Positions 48,584 to 59,307 of a stretch of 64,000 nt of DNA are shown here, piece by piece. Numbering within the stretch: the first letter of the stretch is position 1; each line of letters starts with the position of its first letter. The stretch is from Rhodocyclaceae bacterium. GTDB taxonomy: Bacteria > Pseudomonadota > Gammaproteobacteria > Burkholderiales > Usitatibacteraceae. Position numbers and translations under genes: made by a program. The notes beneath the pieces were generated by a model. The model saw only the letters and a program-made list of their open reading frames with translations. It was not told where the DNA came from and did not search any database. The DNA is taken from assembly GCA_020247395.1 (NCBI GenBank), contig JADCJC010000055.1, forward strand, positions 62,001 through 126,000. Reading direction: 5' to 3'.

Positions 48584-49666
48584 TTACATGTTGGGGTAAT
48601 CGGTATACCCCTTGGCCCCTGGCGTATAAAACGTTGACATATCGGGCGCGTTGAGTGCGGCACCTTTCTGCATGCGTACGACTAAATCGGGGTTGGCCAA
48701 GAAAGCGCGCGCGTAGCCAATCATGTCAGCGCGGCCGTCATTAAGTGCCGCTTCGCCAGTTGCGGCATCAAATCCGCCGGCAAGGATAAACGGGCCGTTG
48801 AAGGCATTGCGCAAGGCGAGTTTGAATGCTTCCGGCACCGGTGGCGCACCCATCGCCGAGTGATCGAGCACGTGCAGATAGGCGAGCTTCATCGCCGAGA
48901 GCTCATTTACCAGCGCTAAATATTGTGGCTCCAACTCCGCAAATGGTCCGGTGCTGTTGAACACGCCGTAAGGAGAAAGCCGGATGCCAACGCGCTCGGC
49001 ACCAATTGCGGCAACCGCTGCGCGAGCAATTTCAAGTGCAAACCGATTCCGGCCGGCGATCGAGCCACCGTAACCGTCAGTCCGTGTGTTGACGTTGGCG
49101 TTCAAGAATTGTTCGATCAAGTAACCGTTGGCTGCGTGCAACTCGATACCGTCAAAACCCGCTTCAACCGCGAGTTTTGCGGCCATTGCGTATTCCGCAA
49201 CGGCGTGGTCGATGTCAGCTTGCGTCATCGCCCGTGGTTGGCTGTGTGGCTGCATGCCCTTGCTATCGGTATACATCTCACCGGGGCAGATGGCATCGGT
49301 TGGGCCAACCACCTCGGCGCCTGCTGGAAGATTGGCGGCCTGGGTCACGCGCCCGGTGTGCATCAATTGGACACAAATCCTGCCGCCCGCAGCGTGAACC
49401 GCGTCGGTGGTGAGTTTCCAGCCTGCGACTTGAGTGGCGTTGTAGAGGCCGGGAATGCGCGCATACCCAAGGCCATTAGGCGAGGGGGATGCGCCCTCGG
49501 TGATGATGAGACCGGCGCTGGCCCGTTGGCCGTAATACTCTGCCATTAGCTTGTTTGGGGTGTTGGCATCAAGCGCGCGGCTGCGCGTCATGGGTGACAT
49601 GACGGCGCGATTGGCGAGCGTCATGTTGCCAATTTTGACGGGCGTGAACATTTTGGTAGCGGACAT
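48584..49666 (-). CDS. Old-yellow-enzyme family alkene reductase (NemA-like)
   Basis: FMN-dependent reductase of activated C=C bonds (N-ethylmaleimide, enones, nitro esters) using NAD(P)H. It is a 360-residue TIM barrel. The substrate-binding pair is HAAN at 177-180, with NTRTDGYGGSIAGRNRFALE after it, and the FMN phosphate region AGGFDAATGEAAL near the C-terminus. The N-terminal FTPVKIGNMTLANRAVMSPM is typical. It is a stand-alone gene. Confidence 0.92.
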   Translation of the reverse strand: MSATKMFTPVKIGNMTLANRAVMSPMTRSRALDANTPNKLMAEYYGQRASAGLIITEGASPSPNGLGYARIPGLYNATQVAGWKLTTDAVHAAGGRICVQLMHTGRVTQAANLPAGAEVVGPTDAICPGEMYTDSKGMQPHSQPRAMTQADIDHAVAEYAMAAKLAVEAGFDGIELHAANGYLIEQFLNANVNTRTDGYGGSIAGRNRFALEIARAAVAAIGAERVGIRLSPYGVFNSTGPFAELEPQYLALVNELSAMKLAYLHVLDHSAMGAPPVPEAFKLALRNAFNGPFILAGGFDAATGEAALNDGRADMIGYARAFLANPDLVVRMQKGAALNAPDMSTFYTPGAKGYTDYPNM

Positions 49667-49897
49667 GTTTTTCCAAGAGCTAAGAGTGAAGGGAGAAGCG
49701 AGACGGGAGAAGCAGAGTAGGGAATGCGGTGGCGTAAGCGGGTACTCGATTTGCAGGCGTATACCGACATTCTAAATGGGGGATGGCAGGCGCATTACAA
49801 GCCATTTCCCGCGCGTGGCTTTGGTGGAACCCAGCAGACGAAACTCGCCATTCCACGGGCATTTTCAGCAATAAGTTTTCTGAGACGCCCGCCAATA

Positions 49898-49915
49898 GGC
49901 GACTTTCGCCTTTTT
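49898..49915 (+). terminator. Short hairpin plus T run upstream of the glycine riboswitch
   Basis: GGCGA-CTT-TCGCC followed by TTTTT at 49911-49915 has the form of an intrinsic terminator on the plus strand. No plus-strand gene ends nearby, so it may insulate the gcv leader from upstream readthrough or be chance. The rest of the gap 49667-49981 shows no supported feature. Confidence 0.35.
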
Positions 49916-49981
49916 CTGAAGCGCATGCATATCCGAACTATACAATCTATCTTTGAGCTAGAATGCCGTTGCTTTCACGTC

Positions 49982-50163
49982 GTGTGGGAGAGCGCTGTTG
50001 CAATAGAGCAGCCGCCGAAGGCGTAATCACCCGAAATCGCTCAGGTACCGAGAACCACACAGACGGGCAACTCTGGAGAGAGGTCGCAGATGTCATGTGG
50101 CTCGCCGAAGGTGATACCGGTCCAAGCAACCGGGAAACTCTCAGGCATCAAGGACAGAGGGGA
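49982..50163 (+). promoter_or_regulatory. Tandem glycine riboswitch (gcvT leader)
   Basis: Two consecutive glycine aptamers precede gcvT. Aptamer 1 runs from GTGTGGGAGAG at 49982 through GCCGCCGAAGGCG to the closing CCACAC near 50059. Aptamer 2 runs from GACGGGCAACTCTGGAGAG through GCTCGCCGAAGG to AAACTCTCAGGCA and AAGGACAGAGG. The paired G-C-CGAAGG and CTCAGG signatures are those of the class. In most bacteria it turns on the glycine cleavage operon when glycine is high. The gcvT ATG is about 50 bases past the second aptamer. Confidence 0.93.
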
Positions 50164-50213
50164 AACGCTGGCGTCACCGCCGGTGGGTTGATCCACCCCT
50201 TTTGAATGTCCTT

Positions 50214-51326
50214 ATGTCCACGTCCGCGTCTCTAGTTGCGCTCAAACGCACTCCACTTTTCGATACCCACATCGCCTGCAATGCGAAGATGGTGGATTTT
50301 GGCGGCTGGGAGATGCCGCTACACTACGGCAGCCAAGTCGAAGAGCATCACCAAGTCCGCCGCCACGCCGGCATGTTTGATGTCTCGCATATGCTCAATG
50401 TCGACATCAAAGGCAATGATGTACGCGATTTCTTGCGTAGGCTGGTCGCCAACAATGTTGATAAATTACAAACGCCGGGCAAGGCGTTGTACTCCTGCAT
50501 GCTCAACCCGCAGGGCGGCGTGATTGACGATCTCATCGTCTACTTCCTGAGTGAGACCCATTTTCGACTCGTCGTGAATGCGGGGAGCGCAGAGAAAGAC
50601 GTCGCCTGGATCAAGCAACAAGCCTCGGCGACGCATCCGAGCTTGACCATCACCCCGAGACGCGACCTCGCTATGATCGCTGTGCAAGGCCCTGCCGCGC
50701 GTCAGGCGGTATGGTCGGTATGGCCGCATTGTCGTCTGGCAAGCGAGAGCCTGATCGCCTTCTCGGCACAGGTGGAGGGTGACGTGATGATCGCGCGTAC
50801 CGGTTACACCGGCGAAGATGGTTTTGAAATCGTATTGCCGGTTTGCGATGCGCCCGCGTTCTGGAGCGCGTTGAAGACGGCTGGCGTCGCACCGGCGGGG
50901 CTCGGCGCACGTGACACTTTGCGCCTCGAGGCCGGCATGAACCTCTACGGCAACGAGATGGACGAGACGGTATCGCCGCTTGACGCGGGACTCGCATGGA
51001 CCGTCGACATGAAAACAGCGCGCGCCTTTATCGGTCGCGAAGCCCTGGAAGCAAACGGCAAACAGCGCGCCTTTGTCGGTTTGAAACTACTCGATCGCGG
51101 TGCCGGCGTGATTCGCGCCCACATGAAGGTTGTCACGCCATACGGCGACGGTGAAATCACCAGCGGTACGCACTCTCCGACGCTTGGTTTTTCAGTAGCG
51201 ATGGCGCGTGTGCCTCTCGCCGTCGTGGCCGGTGATACGGTTCACGTCGATATTCGCGGCAAATTGGTGCCGGCACTGGTAGTCAAAATGCCGTTTGTAC
51301 GCAACGGCAAAGCTCTCGTTTCCTAA
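50214..51326 (+). CDS. gcvT: Glycine cleavage system T protein (aminomethyltransferase)
   Basis: Tetrahydrofolate-dependent aminomethyltransferase that releases ammonia and makes methylene-THF from the H-protein intermediate. The fold marks are [17 protein letters not shown] near the N-terminus, then [23 protein letters not shown] and the catalytic-region block [17 protein letters not shown]. The ATG at 50214 is chosen; TTG 50202 is four codons earlier. It is 370 residues long. It is the first gene after the glycine riboswitch. Confidence 0.95.
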   Translation: MSTSASLVALKRTPLFDTHIACNAKMVDFGGWEMPLHYGSQVEEHHQVRRHAGMFDVSHMLNVDIKGNDVRDFLRRLVANNVDKLQTPGKALYSCMLNPQGGVIDDLIVYFLSETHFRLVVNAGSAEKDVAWIKQQASATHPSLTITPRRDLAMIAVQGPAARQAVWSVWPHCRLASESLIAFSAQVEGDVMIARTGYTGEDGFEIVLPVCDAPAFWSALKTAGVAPAGLGARDTLRLEAGMNLYGNEMDETVSPLDAGLAWTVDMKTARAFIGREALEANGKQRAFVGLKLLDRGAGVIRAHMKVVTPYGDGEITSGTHSPTLGFSVAMARVPLAVVAGDTVHVDIRGKLVPALVVKMPFVRNGKALVS

Positions 51327-51363
51327 TCCTGCCATCACTTCATTCATTTTTTCTGGAGACCAC

Positions 51364-51747
51364 ATGAACATCCCGGCCAATCTCAAATACACCAAAAGCC
51401 ACGAATGGATCCGCCTCGAGGAAGACGGCACAATCACGGTTGGCATCACCGACCCCGCTCAGGAGATGTTGGGTGACTTGGTTTTTGTTGGCGACGTAAA
51501 AGTCGGTGAGGTGTTGAGCGCGGGTGAAACTGCCGGTGTAGTCGAGTCAGTGAAGGCGGCATCTGACATTTATGCGCCTGTCAGTGGTGAAGTGACCGAA
51601 TTTAACGGCGAACTTGATGCTGCACCAGAGTCACTTAACGGCGCGCCGTATGCCAACTGGATTTTCAAAATGAAGCCCGCCAATGTCGAAGATCTCGCCA
51701 AGTTGCTTGATGCAGCCGCCTATCAAGCGGTTGCCACTGCGGGTTAA
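51364..51747 (+). CDS. gcvH: Glycine cleavage system H protein
   Basis: A 127-residue lipoyl carrier protein. Lys64 in [11 protein letters not shown] carries lipoate and shuttles the aminomethyl group between P, T and L proteins. The Shine-Dalgarno CTGGAGACC precedes ATG 51364; the longer frame to 51295 overlaps gcvT and is not used. gcvP follows after 9 bases. Confidence 0.96.
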   Translation: MNIPANLKYTKSHEWIRLEEDGTITVGITDPAQEMLGDLVFVGDVKVGEVLSAGETAGVVESVKAASDIYAPVSGEVTEFNGELDAAPESLNGAPYANWIFKMKPANVEDLAKLLDAAAYQAVATAG

Positions 51748-51756
51748 TCAGGAGTC

Positions 51757-54648
51757 ATGATGAATTTGATGTCCCCCGCAGAGCTGGCCGACGGCAGCGA
51801 ATTTCACGCCCGGCATATTGGTCCGAACGAGCATGACGTGGCAGGGATGCTCAAGGTGGTCGGTGCCGCAACGCTCGATGACCTCATCGGCAAGATTGTG
51901 CCAAAACAAATTTTGAAACACGGCTTGCTCGAACTGCATGGGCCGCGTACTGAACAAGACGTGCTGGCGGAATTAAAACGCATCGCGGCGAAGAACAAGG
52001 TTTACAAGTCGTTCATCGGACAGGGGTATTACGGCAATCACACCCCGGGTGTGATTCTGCGCAACATTCTTGAAAATCCCGCTTGGTATACCGCGTATAC
52101 GCCTTATCAACCGGAGATTTCGCAGGGTAGGCTGGAAGCGCTCTTGAACTTCCAAACCATGGTTTGTGACTTGACAGGCATGGAGATTTCGAATTCATCA
52201 CTTTTGGATGAAGCCACCGCTGCAGCCGAAGCCATGACCCTGGCCAAACGCTCTGCCAAATCAAAATCGAACACCATTATTGTGGCGGACGACTGCCACC
52301 CTCAAACCATTGCGTTGATCAATACCCGCGCCGAGCCATTAGGGCTAGAGGTCAAGGTTGGGTTTGCACCAAAACTCATGGAAGACAACGACTACTTCGG
52401 TGTCGTTGTTCAGTATCCTTCCACTTACGGGCAGATTCATGACATGGCACCGTACGCGTTGGCAGCGCATGCAAAGGGTGCGCTGTTCATCGCCTGTGCC
52501 GACCTGCTGGCCCTGACGCTGCTCAAGCCACCAGGCGAGTGGGGTGCTGACATTGTCGTTGGCACCTCGCAACGATTTGGTGTGCCATTTGGATTCGGCG
52601 GACCGCATGCCGCGTATCTGGCTTGTAAAGATGCGTTTAAGCGCTCGATGCCCGGTCGATTGGTAGGCGTGTCGGTGGATGCACACGGTCACCGGGCCTT
52701 GCGTCTTGCCATGCAGACGCGAGAACAACACATCCGCCGTGAAAAGGCGACGTCAAACATTTGTACTGCCCAAGTGTTGCTCGCAGTGATGGCAAGTATG
52801 TATGCCGTCTACCACGGACCGCGCGGTTTGACCGAGATCGCGCGCCGTACGCATACGCTCGCGGTGACCTTTGCCGCCGGCTTGGCGCAGCTCGACTACC
52901 AAGTCATCCCCGGCCACGTATTCGATACCGTCACGGTTCGCGTTGGCGAGCGGCGCAAACAGATTTTGCATGCCGCGCTTGGGCTGGAAATCAATCTGCG
53001 CGACTTCGCGGCGCAGCCGCTGGTTGGTGTTTCCTTCGATGAGACCCACGGCCCGGCCGACGTAGAGCAACTGTTATCGATTTTTGCCGATGTCGCAGGC
53101 AAGCCCGCACTGAAATTTGCCGATATCAAGGCGCACTCGATGATTCCAGACGCGCTACAACGCAACTCGGCGTTCCTCACTCACCCAGTATTCAACACGT
53201 ATCATTCAGAAACCGAAATGCTGCGTTATATCCGCAGCCTCTCCGATAAAGACTTGGCGCTTGATCGCACCATGATTCCGCTCGGTTCTTGCACCATGAA
53301 GCTCAACGCCACCAGCGAGATGATTCCCGTGACCTGGCCCGGCTTTAGTGGCGTCCATCCGTTTGCGCCAGTGGAGCAAACGTTGGGTTACCAGCAACTG
53401 ACATCAACACTCGAGGCACAGCTCTGTGAAATCACCGGATACGATGCTGTCTCGCTACAACCCAATTCCGGTGCACAAGGCGAATACGCGGGCCTGTTGG
53501 CGATTCGTGCTTACCATCGCTCCCGCGGTGACACCCACCGTAATGTTTGTTTGATCCCTTCATCCGCACACGGCACCAATCCCGCCTCGGCGCAGATGGT
53601 CGGTATGGAGGTGGTGGTCATCGCGTGTGATGATCACGGCAATGTGGATCTGTCTGATTTGCGCACCAAGGCGGATCAGCACAAGGATCGCCTCGCCGCA
53701 TTGATGGTGACTTACCCGTCGACACACGGCGTATTCGAAGACGCCATCACGGAAATCTGTACGATCATTCACGATCGGGGTGGTCAGGTTTATATGGATG
53801 GTGCGAACTTAAACGCGCTGGTCGGTGTGGCGCAGCCGGGCAAGTTTGGCTCGGATGTTTCGCACCTTAATTTGCACAAGACGTTTTGTATTCCCCACGG
53901 TGGCGGTGGCCCCGGTGTGGGGCCGATCGGTGTGCGAGCGCATCTGGCGGCATTTCTTCCAGGTCATCCGATGCGTTCCGACAACAAGGTAGGCCCAGTA
54001 AGCGCCGCCACGTTTGGCTCCGCATCGATTCTGCCGATCTCATGGGCCTACATTGCCATGATGGGTGCATCCGGTTTACGGCGCGCCACCGAAGTCGCGA
54101 TCTTGAATGCCAACTACGTGGCGAAACGCTTGGCAGCGCATTTTCCAGTGCTCTACTCGGGTAATGAAGGCTTGGTGGCGCACGAGTGCATCTTGGACAT
54201 TCGTCCACTCAAGGAAAGCACCGGCATTAGCAATGAAGACATCGCAAAACGTTTAATTGACTTTGGCTTCCATGCGCCGACGATGAGTTTCCCAGTCGCG
54301 GGGACGCTGATGATCGAGCCAACCGAGTCTGAGTCAAAACGGGAGTTGGATCGTTTTTGTGATGCCATGATACAGATTCGCCACGAGATACGCGCCGTGG
54401 AGGAAGGACGCATCGACCGCGACGACAATCCGCTACGAAACGCGCCGCATACGGCGCAAATGTTGATGGCCGAAAACTGGATGCACGACTACACGCGTGA
54501 AACGGCGGCTTATCCGGTACCAAGCTTGAAGGAAAACAAATACTGGGTACCGGTCGCGCGGGTGGATAACGTCTATGGTGATCGCAACCTGCTATGCTCG
54601 TGTCCGCCGCTGGAGAGTTACATGGCGGGCACGCCGACGGCAGCGTAG
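51757..54648 (+). CDS. gcvP: Glycine dehydrogenase (decarboxylating), P protein
   Basis: The PLP-dependent decarboxylase of the glycine cleavage system, 963 residues, with the two homologous halves fused. The Schiff-base Lys708 is in [17 protein letters not shown]. The N-terminal half has [14 protein letters not shown] and the glycine-rich [12 protein letters not shown]. The L protein (lipoamide dehydrogenase) is shared and lies elsewhere. The operon ends here, and the next gene is convergent after 82 bases. Confidence 0.96.
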   Translation: MMNLMSPAELADGSEFHARHIGPNEHDVAGMLKVVGAATLDDLIGKIVPKQILKHGLLELHGPRTEQDVLAELKRIAAKNKVYKSFIGQGYYGNHTPGVILRNILENPAWYTAYTPYQPEISQGRLEALLNFQTMVCDLTGMEISNSSLLDEATAAAEAMTLAKRSAKSKSNTIIVADDCHPQTIALINTRAEPLGLEVKVGFAPKLMEDNDYFGVVVQYPSTYGQIHDMAPYALAAHAKGALFIACADLLALTLLKPPGEWGADIVVGTSQRFGVPFGFGGPHAAYLACKDAFKRSMPGRLVGVSVDAHGHRALRLAMQTREQHIRREKATSNICTAQVLLAVMASMYAVYHGPRGLTEIARRTHTLAVTFAAGLAQLDYQVIPGHVFDTVTVRVGERRKQILHAALGLEINLRDFAAQPLVGVSFDETHGPADVEQLLSIFADVAGKPALKFADIKAHSMIPDALQRNSAFLTHPVFNTYHSETEMLRYIRSLSDKDLALDRTMIPLGSCTMKLNATSEMIPVTWPGFSGVHPFAPVEQTLGYQQLTSTLEAQLCEITGYDAVSLQPNSGAQGEYAGLLAIRAYHRSRGDTHRNVCLIPSSAHGTNPASAQMVGMEVVVIACDDHGNVDLSDLRTKADQHKDRLAALMVTYPSTHGVFEDAITEICTIIHDRGGQVYMDGANLNALVGVAQPGKFGSDVSHLNLHKTFCIPHGGGGPGVGPIGVRAHLAAFLPGHPMRSDNKVGPVSAATFGSASILPISWAYIAMMGASGLRRATEVAILNANYVAKRLAAHFPVLYSGNEGLVAHECILDIRPLKESTGISNEDIAKRLIDFGFHAPTMSFPVAGTLMIEPTESESKRELDRFCDAMIQIRHEIRAVEEGRIDRDDNPLRNAPHTAQMLMAENWMHDYTRETAAYPVPSLKENKYWVPVARVDNVYGDRNLLCSCPPLESYMAGTPTAA

Positions 54649-54730
54649 TGCATTCATCTCGAGGCAGGACGGGTGCCTTCGGACAAAACGTGCTGAAAGT
54701 GCCCGCCATTATTCGTGTTTGCTGAAAGAG

Positions 54731-57454
54731 TCACGCCACCTTCAGTAGCACGTAAAACGTTGCACCCCGTCCCAGCTGTCCTTCTGCCCACACGCGCCCC
54801 CCATGGCGCTCAACGATGCGCGATACCGTTGCCAGCCCAATGCCGGTGCCGGGGAATTCGGCCTGAGTATGCAAGCGTTGGAACGCGTCAAACAGCTTGT
54901 TGGAGTGTGCCATGTCAAAGCCGGCACCGTTATCGCGGACGTAGATCACAACTTGGCCGTCGCGAAGCTGGTCGCGGTGCTGCTGATCAATACCAATTTC
55001 GATTGCTGCATTAGCCTGTCTTGCGGTGAATTTGACAGCGTTCGTGACGAGGTTGATGAACACCTGTCGCAGCAGCCGAACGTCGCCTATGACATTAGGC
55101 AGTTCGTCTATCGACCAATGAATGGTGCGTGCGCCCATCTCGCGCTCGCCATCGATGAGGACTTCGTGGATGAGGCGGTTCATATCTACGGGAGCAAGCC
55201 GAACCGCGACGCGTGATACCCGTGAGAGGTCGAGCATCGCGTCGATCAGGTTCCCCATGTGTTCAGCGGCTTTCGCAATGATGTCCAAATGACGCCTGGT
55301 GGTTTCGGGAAGTTTCGCACTCGATTCCTGCAACAGGGTCGCATATCCGTTGATATGGCGCAGCGGCGCGCGCAGATCATGCGCGACACTGTAGGAGAAT
55401 GATTCCAGCTCACGGTTCATCAATTCGAGTTCGGCGGTACGGGCGCCGACGTGCTCCTCAAGCTCGCTATTGAACTTGAGAATCTTAGTCTCTGCTTGGC
55501 GCAGTTCAGTGATGTCTAGCGCTAGGACCAGACGCGCGGGGGACTCAAAAAATTGTATGTTGTCGGCGATGACTCGTACTGTAATCAGTCCACCGTCTTG
55601 TCTGCGATGCAGCCAGTCCCCGGACTCACGCTCTTCGGGGGACTTTTCAAGTGCGGCTTTCAGTCTCGGTAGCTCGGATGGCGGATGCAGGTCGAAGATC
55701 GTCATATCCATGAATTCATCTGCCGAGTAACCATACTGCTTACACGCCGCTTGATTGACTGCTAGGAAGCCGGACGACTCTGCATCAAATACCCACATCG
55801 GATGCGGATTCAGATCGAACATCAAGCGATAGCGTCTTTCACTTTCGACGATGGCCTGTTGCGCGCGCATTAGCGCGGTCACGTCTTTGGTTGTACCGCG
55901 ATACCCAGTGAACACACCCACGGCATCAAATACCGGTGCCCCGCTGGTCTGGTACCACTTTTCGCTACCGTCAGGCCATATCCGCCGGTAGGTGACGTCG
56001 CGGAAAGCTTGATGCGCCTGTTGAGCGGCCGTGATGGTAAGTTGAATATCTCGATCATTGGTGCTGAGCTCTTCACGGGTCTTTCCAAGTACCCTGCTAG
56101 GCGCGATACCAGTACGGTCAGAAAAATTTTGTGACAAAAGCACATAACGAAAACTCGTGTCTTGTTCCCAGTACCAATCGGAAGACAGCTCCGTCAGTTT
56201 TCTAAAGCGCTGCTCGTTCTGCATGGTGGTTTGTGCGAACTGGTCTTGCTGCTTCAGGCCGCGCCACAACAACCATCCTAGCCAAATCAACGCCAGCGCA
56301 AAACCCAGCGATATAAAGCTATAGGTGCGCGCACTCCAAACCCATGCACTGAGTACTTCGGCTTCGCCGAAGCCGACGGCGACCACCACTGGCCAATCGG
56401 CGAGTTCGCGATACGAGAAAATTTTCCGAATGCCGTCGAGTTGGCTATCGGAGGTAAAGGTGCCAGTTTTGGCTGCGGGGAGTGCGTTCTGAAACAAAAA
56501 GGTATCGCGAAAGTTGCTGCCGACGATTCCTTTTGTAAACGGCGACCTTACCAGTAACGTACCGTCACGCCTGGCAATCGATATCGAACCTCGCTCACCT
56601 ACCCTCAGAGTATCGTAGAACGACTGCAGCCGAGCAGATTCGATCACTGCCACGGCAATACCCATAAACTGTCGATTCGCACCGTCGATGCCACGCGCGA
56701 CCGCAAACCGCTCGGCACCAGTAATCCAGCTCTCGGACGGACTGCCGATCAGCATTTGTCGCGCCTGACTATCGCGCGCCTCGATAAAGTAGGAATGACT
56801 AGCGAATTTTATAGGTGGCCCGTTGTTCGTATCCGTGCTGAGCGCAATCTTGCCGGTGGCGTCAACGATAAAAAGCGTCTTTACGTAGGGCAGCGCGCGT
56901 AGGTCGGCGAGTAGCTGGGTTGCGGCTCGCTGGTCGCGTTCTTCTGTCGAAGCCGCAGGTTCAGTGTAGGCTCGAGAGGCGGCGGCAAGCGAAAGGTCAA
57001 CCGCCTTGAACATTGCTGCCGTGTGTTCATCAATGGCCCTGGCGAGATTCTGCGCGCTTTCCTCGGCGACCTTGATTCGCTCCTGTCGATCTGCGTTTAA
57101 CGAGTAGATGAGGTTAAACAAAACCAGCAGGACGGCCGTACCCACCGCAAGTGCAATGTTTTGTGGCAAGCCGCGCGGATGTGGCTCGGCAGCAGCAACG
57201 CTGGTTGCCTTGTTCCTAAAAGCGCCCGCGGCGCGATTGAATCGCGTTACGAAAACAAACAGTAGCGCCGCGGAAACAGCGATAAAGGCAAAAGGTTTAA
57301 ACCTGTCATCGCTTTGGACCTGCGCGGGAGCCACAAGCGATGACAGTGCCCAGTCGGTGATAAGCACCCAGGTTAGCGAGATCGCCACATAGGTGCCGCA
57401 AACGCCTAAGGCAAGCCGTACTGGCTTATCGGCGGACAACAACTTCTTCAACAT
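54731..57454 (-). CDS. Membrane histidine kinase (dCache, two PAS, HisKA-HATPase)
   Basis: A hybrid-less sensor kinase of about 907 residues. N-terminal membrane helices are followed by a large extracytoplasmic Cache-type domain between two helices, then PAS domains (SSDWYWEQDTSFRYV and HPMWVFDAESSGFLAVN), the H box SVAHDLRAPLRHI and an ATPase domain with INLVTNAVKFT, DNGAGFD, LFDAFQRLH and GTGIGLA. No receiver domain or response regulator gene is adjacent, so its output partner is unknown. The frame opens at TTG 57538 without Shine-Dalgarno; ATG 57454 (MLKKLLSADKP) is preferred with modest confidence. Confidence 0.88.
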   Translation of the reverse strand: MLKKLLSADKPVRLALGVCGTYVAISLTWVLITDWALSSLVAPAQVQSDDRFKPFAFIAVSAALLFVFVTRFNRAAGAFRNKATSVAAAEPHPRGLPQNIALAVGTAVLLVLFNLIYSLNADRQERIKVAEESAQNLARAIDEHTAAMFKAVDLSLAAASRAYTEPAASTEERDQRAATQLLADLRALPYVKTLFIVDATGKIALSTDTNNGPPIKFASHSYFIEARDSQARQMLIGSPSESWITGAERFAVARGIDGANRQFMGIAVAVIESARLQSFYDTLRVGERGSISIARRDGTLLVRSPFTKGIVGSNFRDTFLFQNALPAAKTGTFTSDSQLDGIRKIFSYRELADWPVVVAVGFGEAEVLSAWVWSARTYSFISLGFALALIWLGWLLWRGLKQQDQFAQTTMQNEQRFRKLTELSSDWYWEQDTSFRYVLLSQNFSDRTGIAPSRVLGKTREELSTNDRDIQLTITAAQQAHQAFRDVTYRRIWPDGSEKWYQTSGAPVFDAVGVFTGYRGTTKDVTALMRAQQAIVESERRYRLMFDLNPHPMWVFDAESSGFLAVNQAACKQYGYSADEFMDMTIFDLHPPSELPRLKAALEKSPEERESGDWLHRRQDGGLITVRVIADNIQFFESPARLVLALDITELRQAETKILKFNSELEEHVGARTAELELMNRELESFSYSVAHDLRAPLRHINGYATLLQESSAKLPETTRRHLDIIAKAAEHMGNLIDAMLDLSRVSRVAVRLAPVDMNRLIHEVLIDGEREMGARTIHWSIDELPNVIGDVRLLRQVFINLVTNAVKFTARQANAAIEIGIDQQHRDQLRDGQVVIYVRDNGAGFDMAHSNKLFDAFQRLHTQAEFPGTGIGLATVSRIVERHGGRVWAEGQLGRGATFYVLLKVA

Positions 57455-57600
57455 TGGCGCGTAGTCCGATCCCCGCGTTGGCCCATTTTTTTCTACCGAC
57501 TGCCCCCTACGAATCTTATGCAGATTTTTCGTCGTCAATGTCGAAACAACGCTAACGCAAGGGGGTGGCTAGTTAATTGATGAATTTATAATAACATATG

Positions 57601-58938
57601 TTAACGTCCGAATAGGCCTTTTAGCAACTCAACTGGGTTAGGTTTTTTCTCTTCTTTGGCCTTTGCCGGTTCTTCGCGAGTTCCGCGCCGTCGTCCCTCG
57701 CTTTCGCCCATGCCGCCCAGTATCGAGAAGAATGTCGATTTCACGCGAACTTTGGTCTGCCACTCGGGCTCCCACGCAATTTTAGGATCGGTCGGGCGAG
57801 GTGGGAAGGCGAAGTAGGCGTCCGATCCATAGGCGATCATGCGCAGCATTCCACCGGAGCCCTCTGGGAAAATCCCTTTTGGAACAGCGCATCTGGTGGC
57901 GGCGGGGGGCAAAACCACCTTTTCACCGATCCACTTGTCGATATTGGTATTGGATTGGTAATCGAGCAGCCCAAAACCAACATCCGGCAATTCGCTCGAC
58001 GTCCAAAAAATCGCCTCACCGGAATCACTGCCGTCTGATTTGCCGCCCATGACCGCGATGAAGTATCCACGCGCATGCGGAATTGACTGCCATTCCAGAT
58101 CAAACCCTGACTCATTTCTGCGTTGGCTGAGTTGAAGTGGCGGCATGAGATCTTGCGGCGCGCCGAGGCTGACTTTGAATGACTCCGGAAGGCCGGTGCC
58201 GATAAAACTATGCTGACCGACTAACGAAGCCGAATCAGTAACCTGCCGGTCGTCTTGTTTGTTAGGCCATGCTGGATGCCCAGGCTCGGCGCGCGCACCC
58301 TTGGTGGTGGAGCCACGGGCGACGAAGAACTTGCCGAAGTCCTCAATCCGCGCCGTCGCCGCATCTAGTGTGCGAGGCTGACCCGGTCGAATCGTTTCAC
58401 CGCAACCCCAGTAAATCGACATCTTACCTTTGGGTTTTTCGTAGCTCGGCTCGTATGGCTTTTCGTCAACCGGGCCGACGGGAACTGGCTTCTCAGGTAT
58501 CGGCGCAACCAGCTTGAGAGATTCGCCCAGGTTCATGGCCGCCGGAATCATCTGTGTGGCATCAGCCAGCGAGCGGTTCTTGTTCGTGTACACCGATACG
58601 TCGACATATCGACCGCTGCCGAAACCCATGCTGCGCGTTTGGCCGAAGGTGTTGCCGCCACTGGTAGCAGCGACCGCCGCCCCTCGCGCCAAGCCGCCCA
58701 ATGCGCCGAACAACCCACCAGACGAGCCGCCCTGTGCGGCTGCACCCATCATGTTGCCGCCAGGCATGTCGCTTGAGGCAGTGGCAACATCAATGTAGGC
58801 CAAGGCAATCGGCGGTTTGACGACTTGTTGAGGTGGCTTCGAAGGCGCGGACTGCGCGAGAGCGGCGGTCGTTCCTACCCCGTAGAGCGCGACAGCAATT
58901 GCGGTGGCGAGATGGCGTTGACTTGGTGTGGTGGTCAT
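57601..58938 (-). CDS. Secreted protein of unknown function
   Basis: A 445-residue exported protein. Residues 1-29 form a Sec signal with the cleavage-like ALAQS. A Gly/Ala/Ser-rich segment (about 60-100) is followed by a central domain with SIYWGCGETIRPGQPRTLD and a C-terminal Lys/Glu-rich tail. The middle region has LSQRRNESGFDLEWQSIPHARGYF, reminiscent of beta-sandwich repeats. I do not recognise a family. The start ATG has GGAGTGCC upstream. Convergent and divergent neighbours give no clue. Confidence 0.75.
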   Translation of the reverse strand: MTTTPSQRHLATAIAVALYGVGTTAALAQSAPSKPPQQVVKPPIALAYIDVATASSDMPGGNMMGAAAQGGSSGGLFGALGGLARGAAVAATSGGNTFGQTRSMGFGSGRYVDVSVYTNKNRSLADATQMIPAAMNLGESLKLVAPIPEKPVPVGPVDEKPYEPSYEKPKGKMSIYWGCGETIRPGQPRTLDAATARIEDFGKFFVARGSTTKGARAEPGHPAWPNKQDDRQVTDSASLVGQHSFIGTGLPESFKVSLGAPQDLMPPLQLSQRRNESGFDLEWQSIPHARGYFIAVMGGKSDGSDSGEAIFWTSSELPDVGFGLLDYQSNTNIDKWIGEKVVLPPAATRCAVPKGIFPEGSGGMLRMIAYGSDAYFAFPPRPTDPKIAWEPEWQTKVRVKSTFFSILGGMGESEGRRRGTREEPAKAKEEKKPNPVELLKGLFGR

Positions 58939-59042
58939 ATGGCACTCCTAACAAACGTTGATCGAAACGCGTCTTTGTGGCCGGGGCCCGCGCCGACGAA
59001 TTCAACAATCATCGCGCGTTCCAGTGGTCATGTCCAATCGAA

Positions 59043-59276
59043 TTAGGGCATGCTGGTTCGCCCGATTGCGGGATTGCACCGATGTTGATGCGCTTGCTTG
59101 GACAGCGCGGCTAATGCAGTCATGCCGGATGTATCGCTGGCATTGTGGAGGCCGGATGCCACCCCGGCCACCAAGCCGTCGCGACCTTGGCGCACGATCG
59201 TGGACAGGCGGTGGCACGCGATGAGCGACAGCAACACATCTTGGCGGGTGTCGGCAAAGTGATCGGGCAGGTACCT
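59043..59276 (-). pseudogene. Degraded PaiB-type FMN-binding regulator fragment
   Basis: Reading the minus strand from 59273 gives YLPDHFADTRQDVLLSLIAC and then HRLSTIVRQGRDGLVAG. This is the N-terminal motif of PaiB-family proteins (MY-P-x-F with VRQGADGLVA). The expected Met codon is AGG at 59274-59276, and after GLVAG the resemblance stops and a stop codon comes at 59043-59045. About 45 of roughly 200 residues remain. The 369-base gap from 58939 to 59307 is otherwise without a supportable gene. Confidence 0.55.
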
Positions 59277-59307
59277 GGTGTGAGCCGCGCTCGGGTGCCA
59301 ACGCAGC

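Noticed and set aside
47881-48663. 260-aa minus-strand frame over the decarboxylase end
   Set aside because: No domain; it crosses the bidirectional terminator and the OYE gene end.
49680-49895. 71-aa minus-strand frame upstream of the OYE gene
   Set aside because: No conserved motif and no Shine-Dalgarno; overlaps only noncoding leader.
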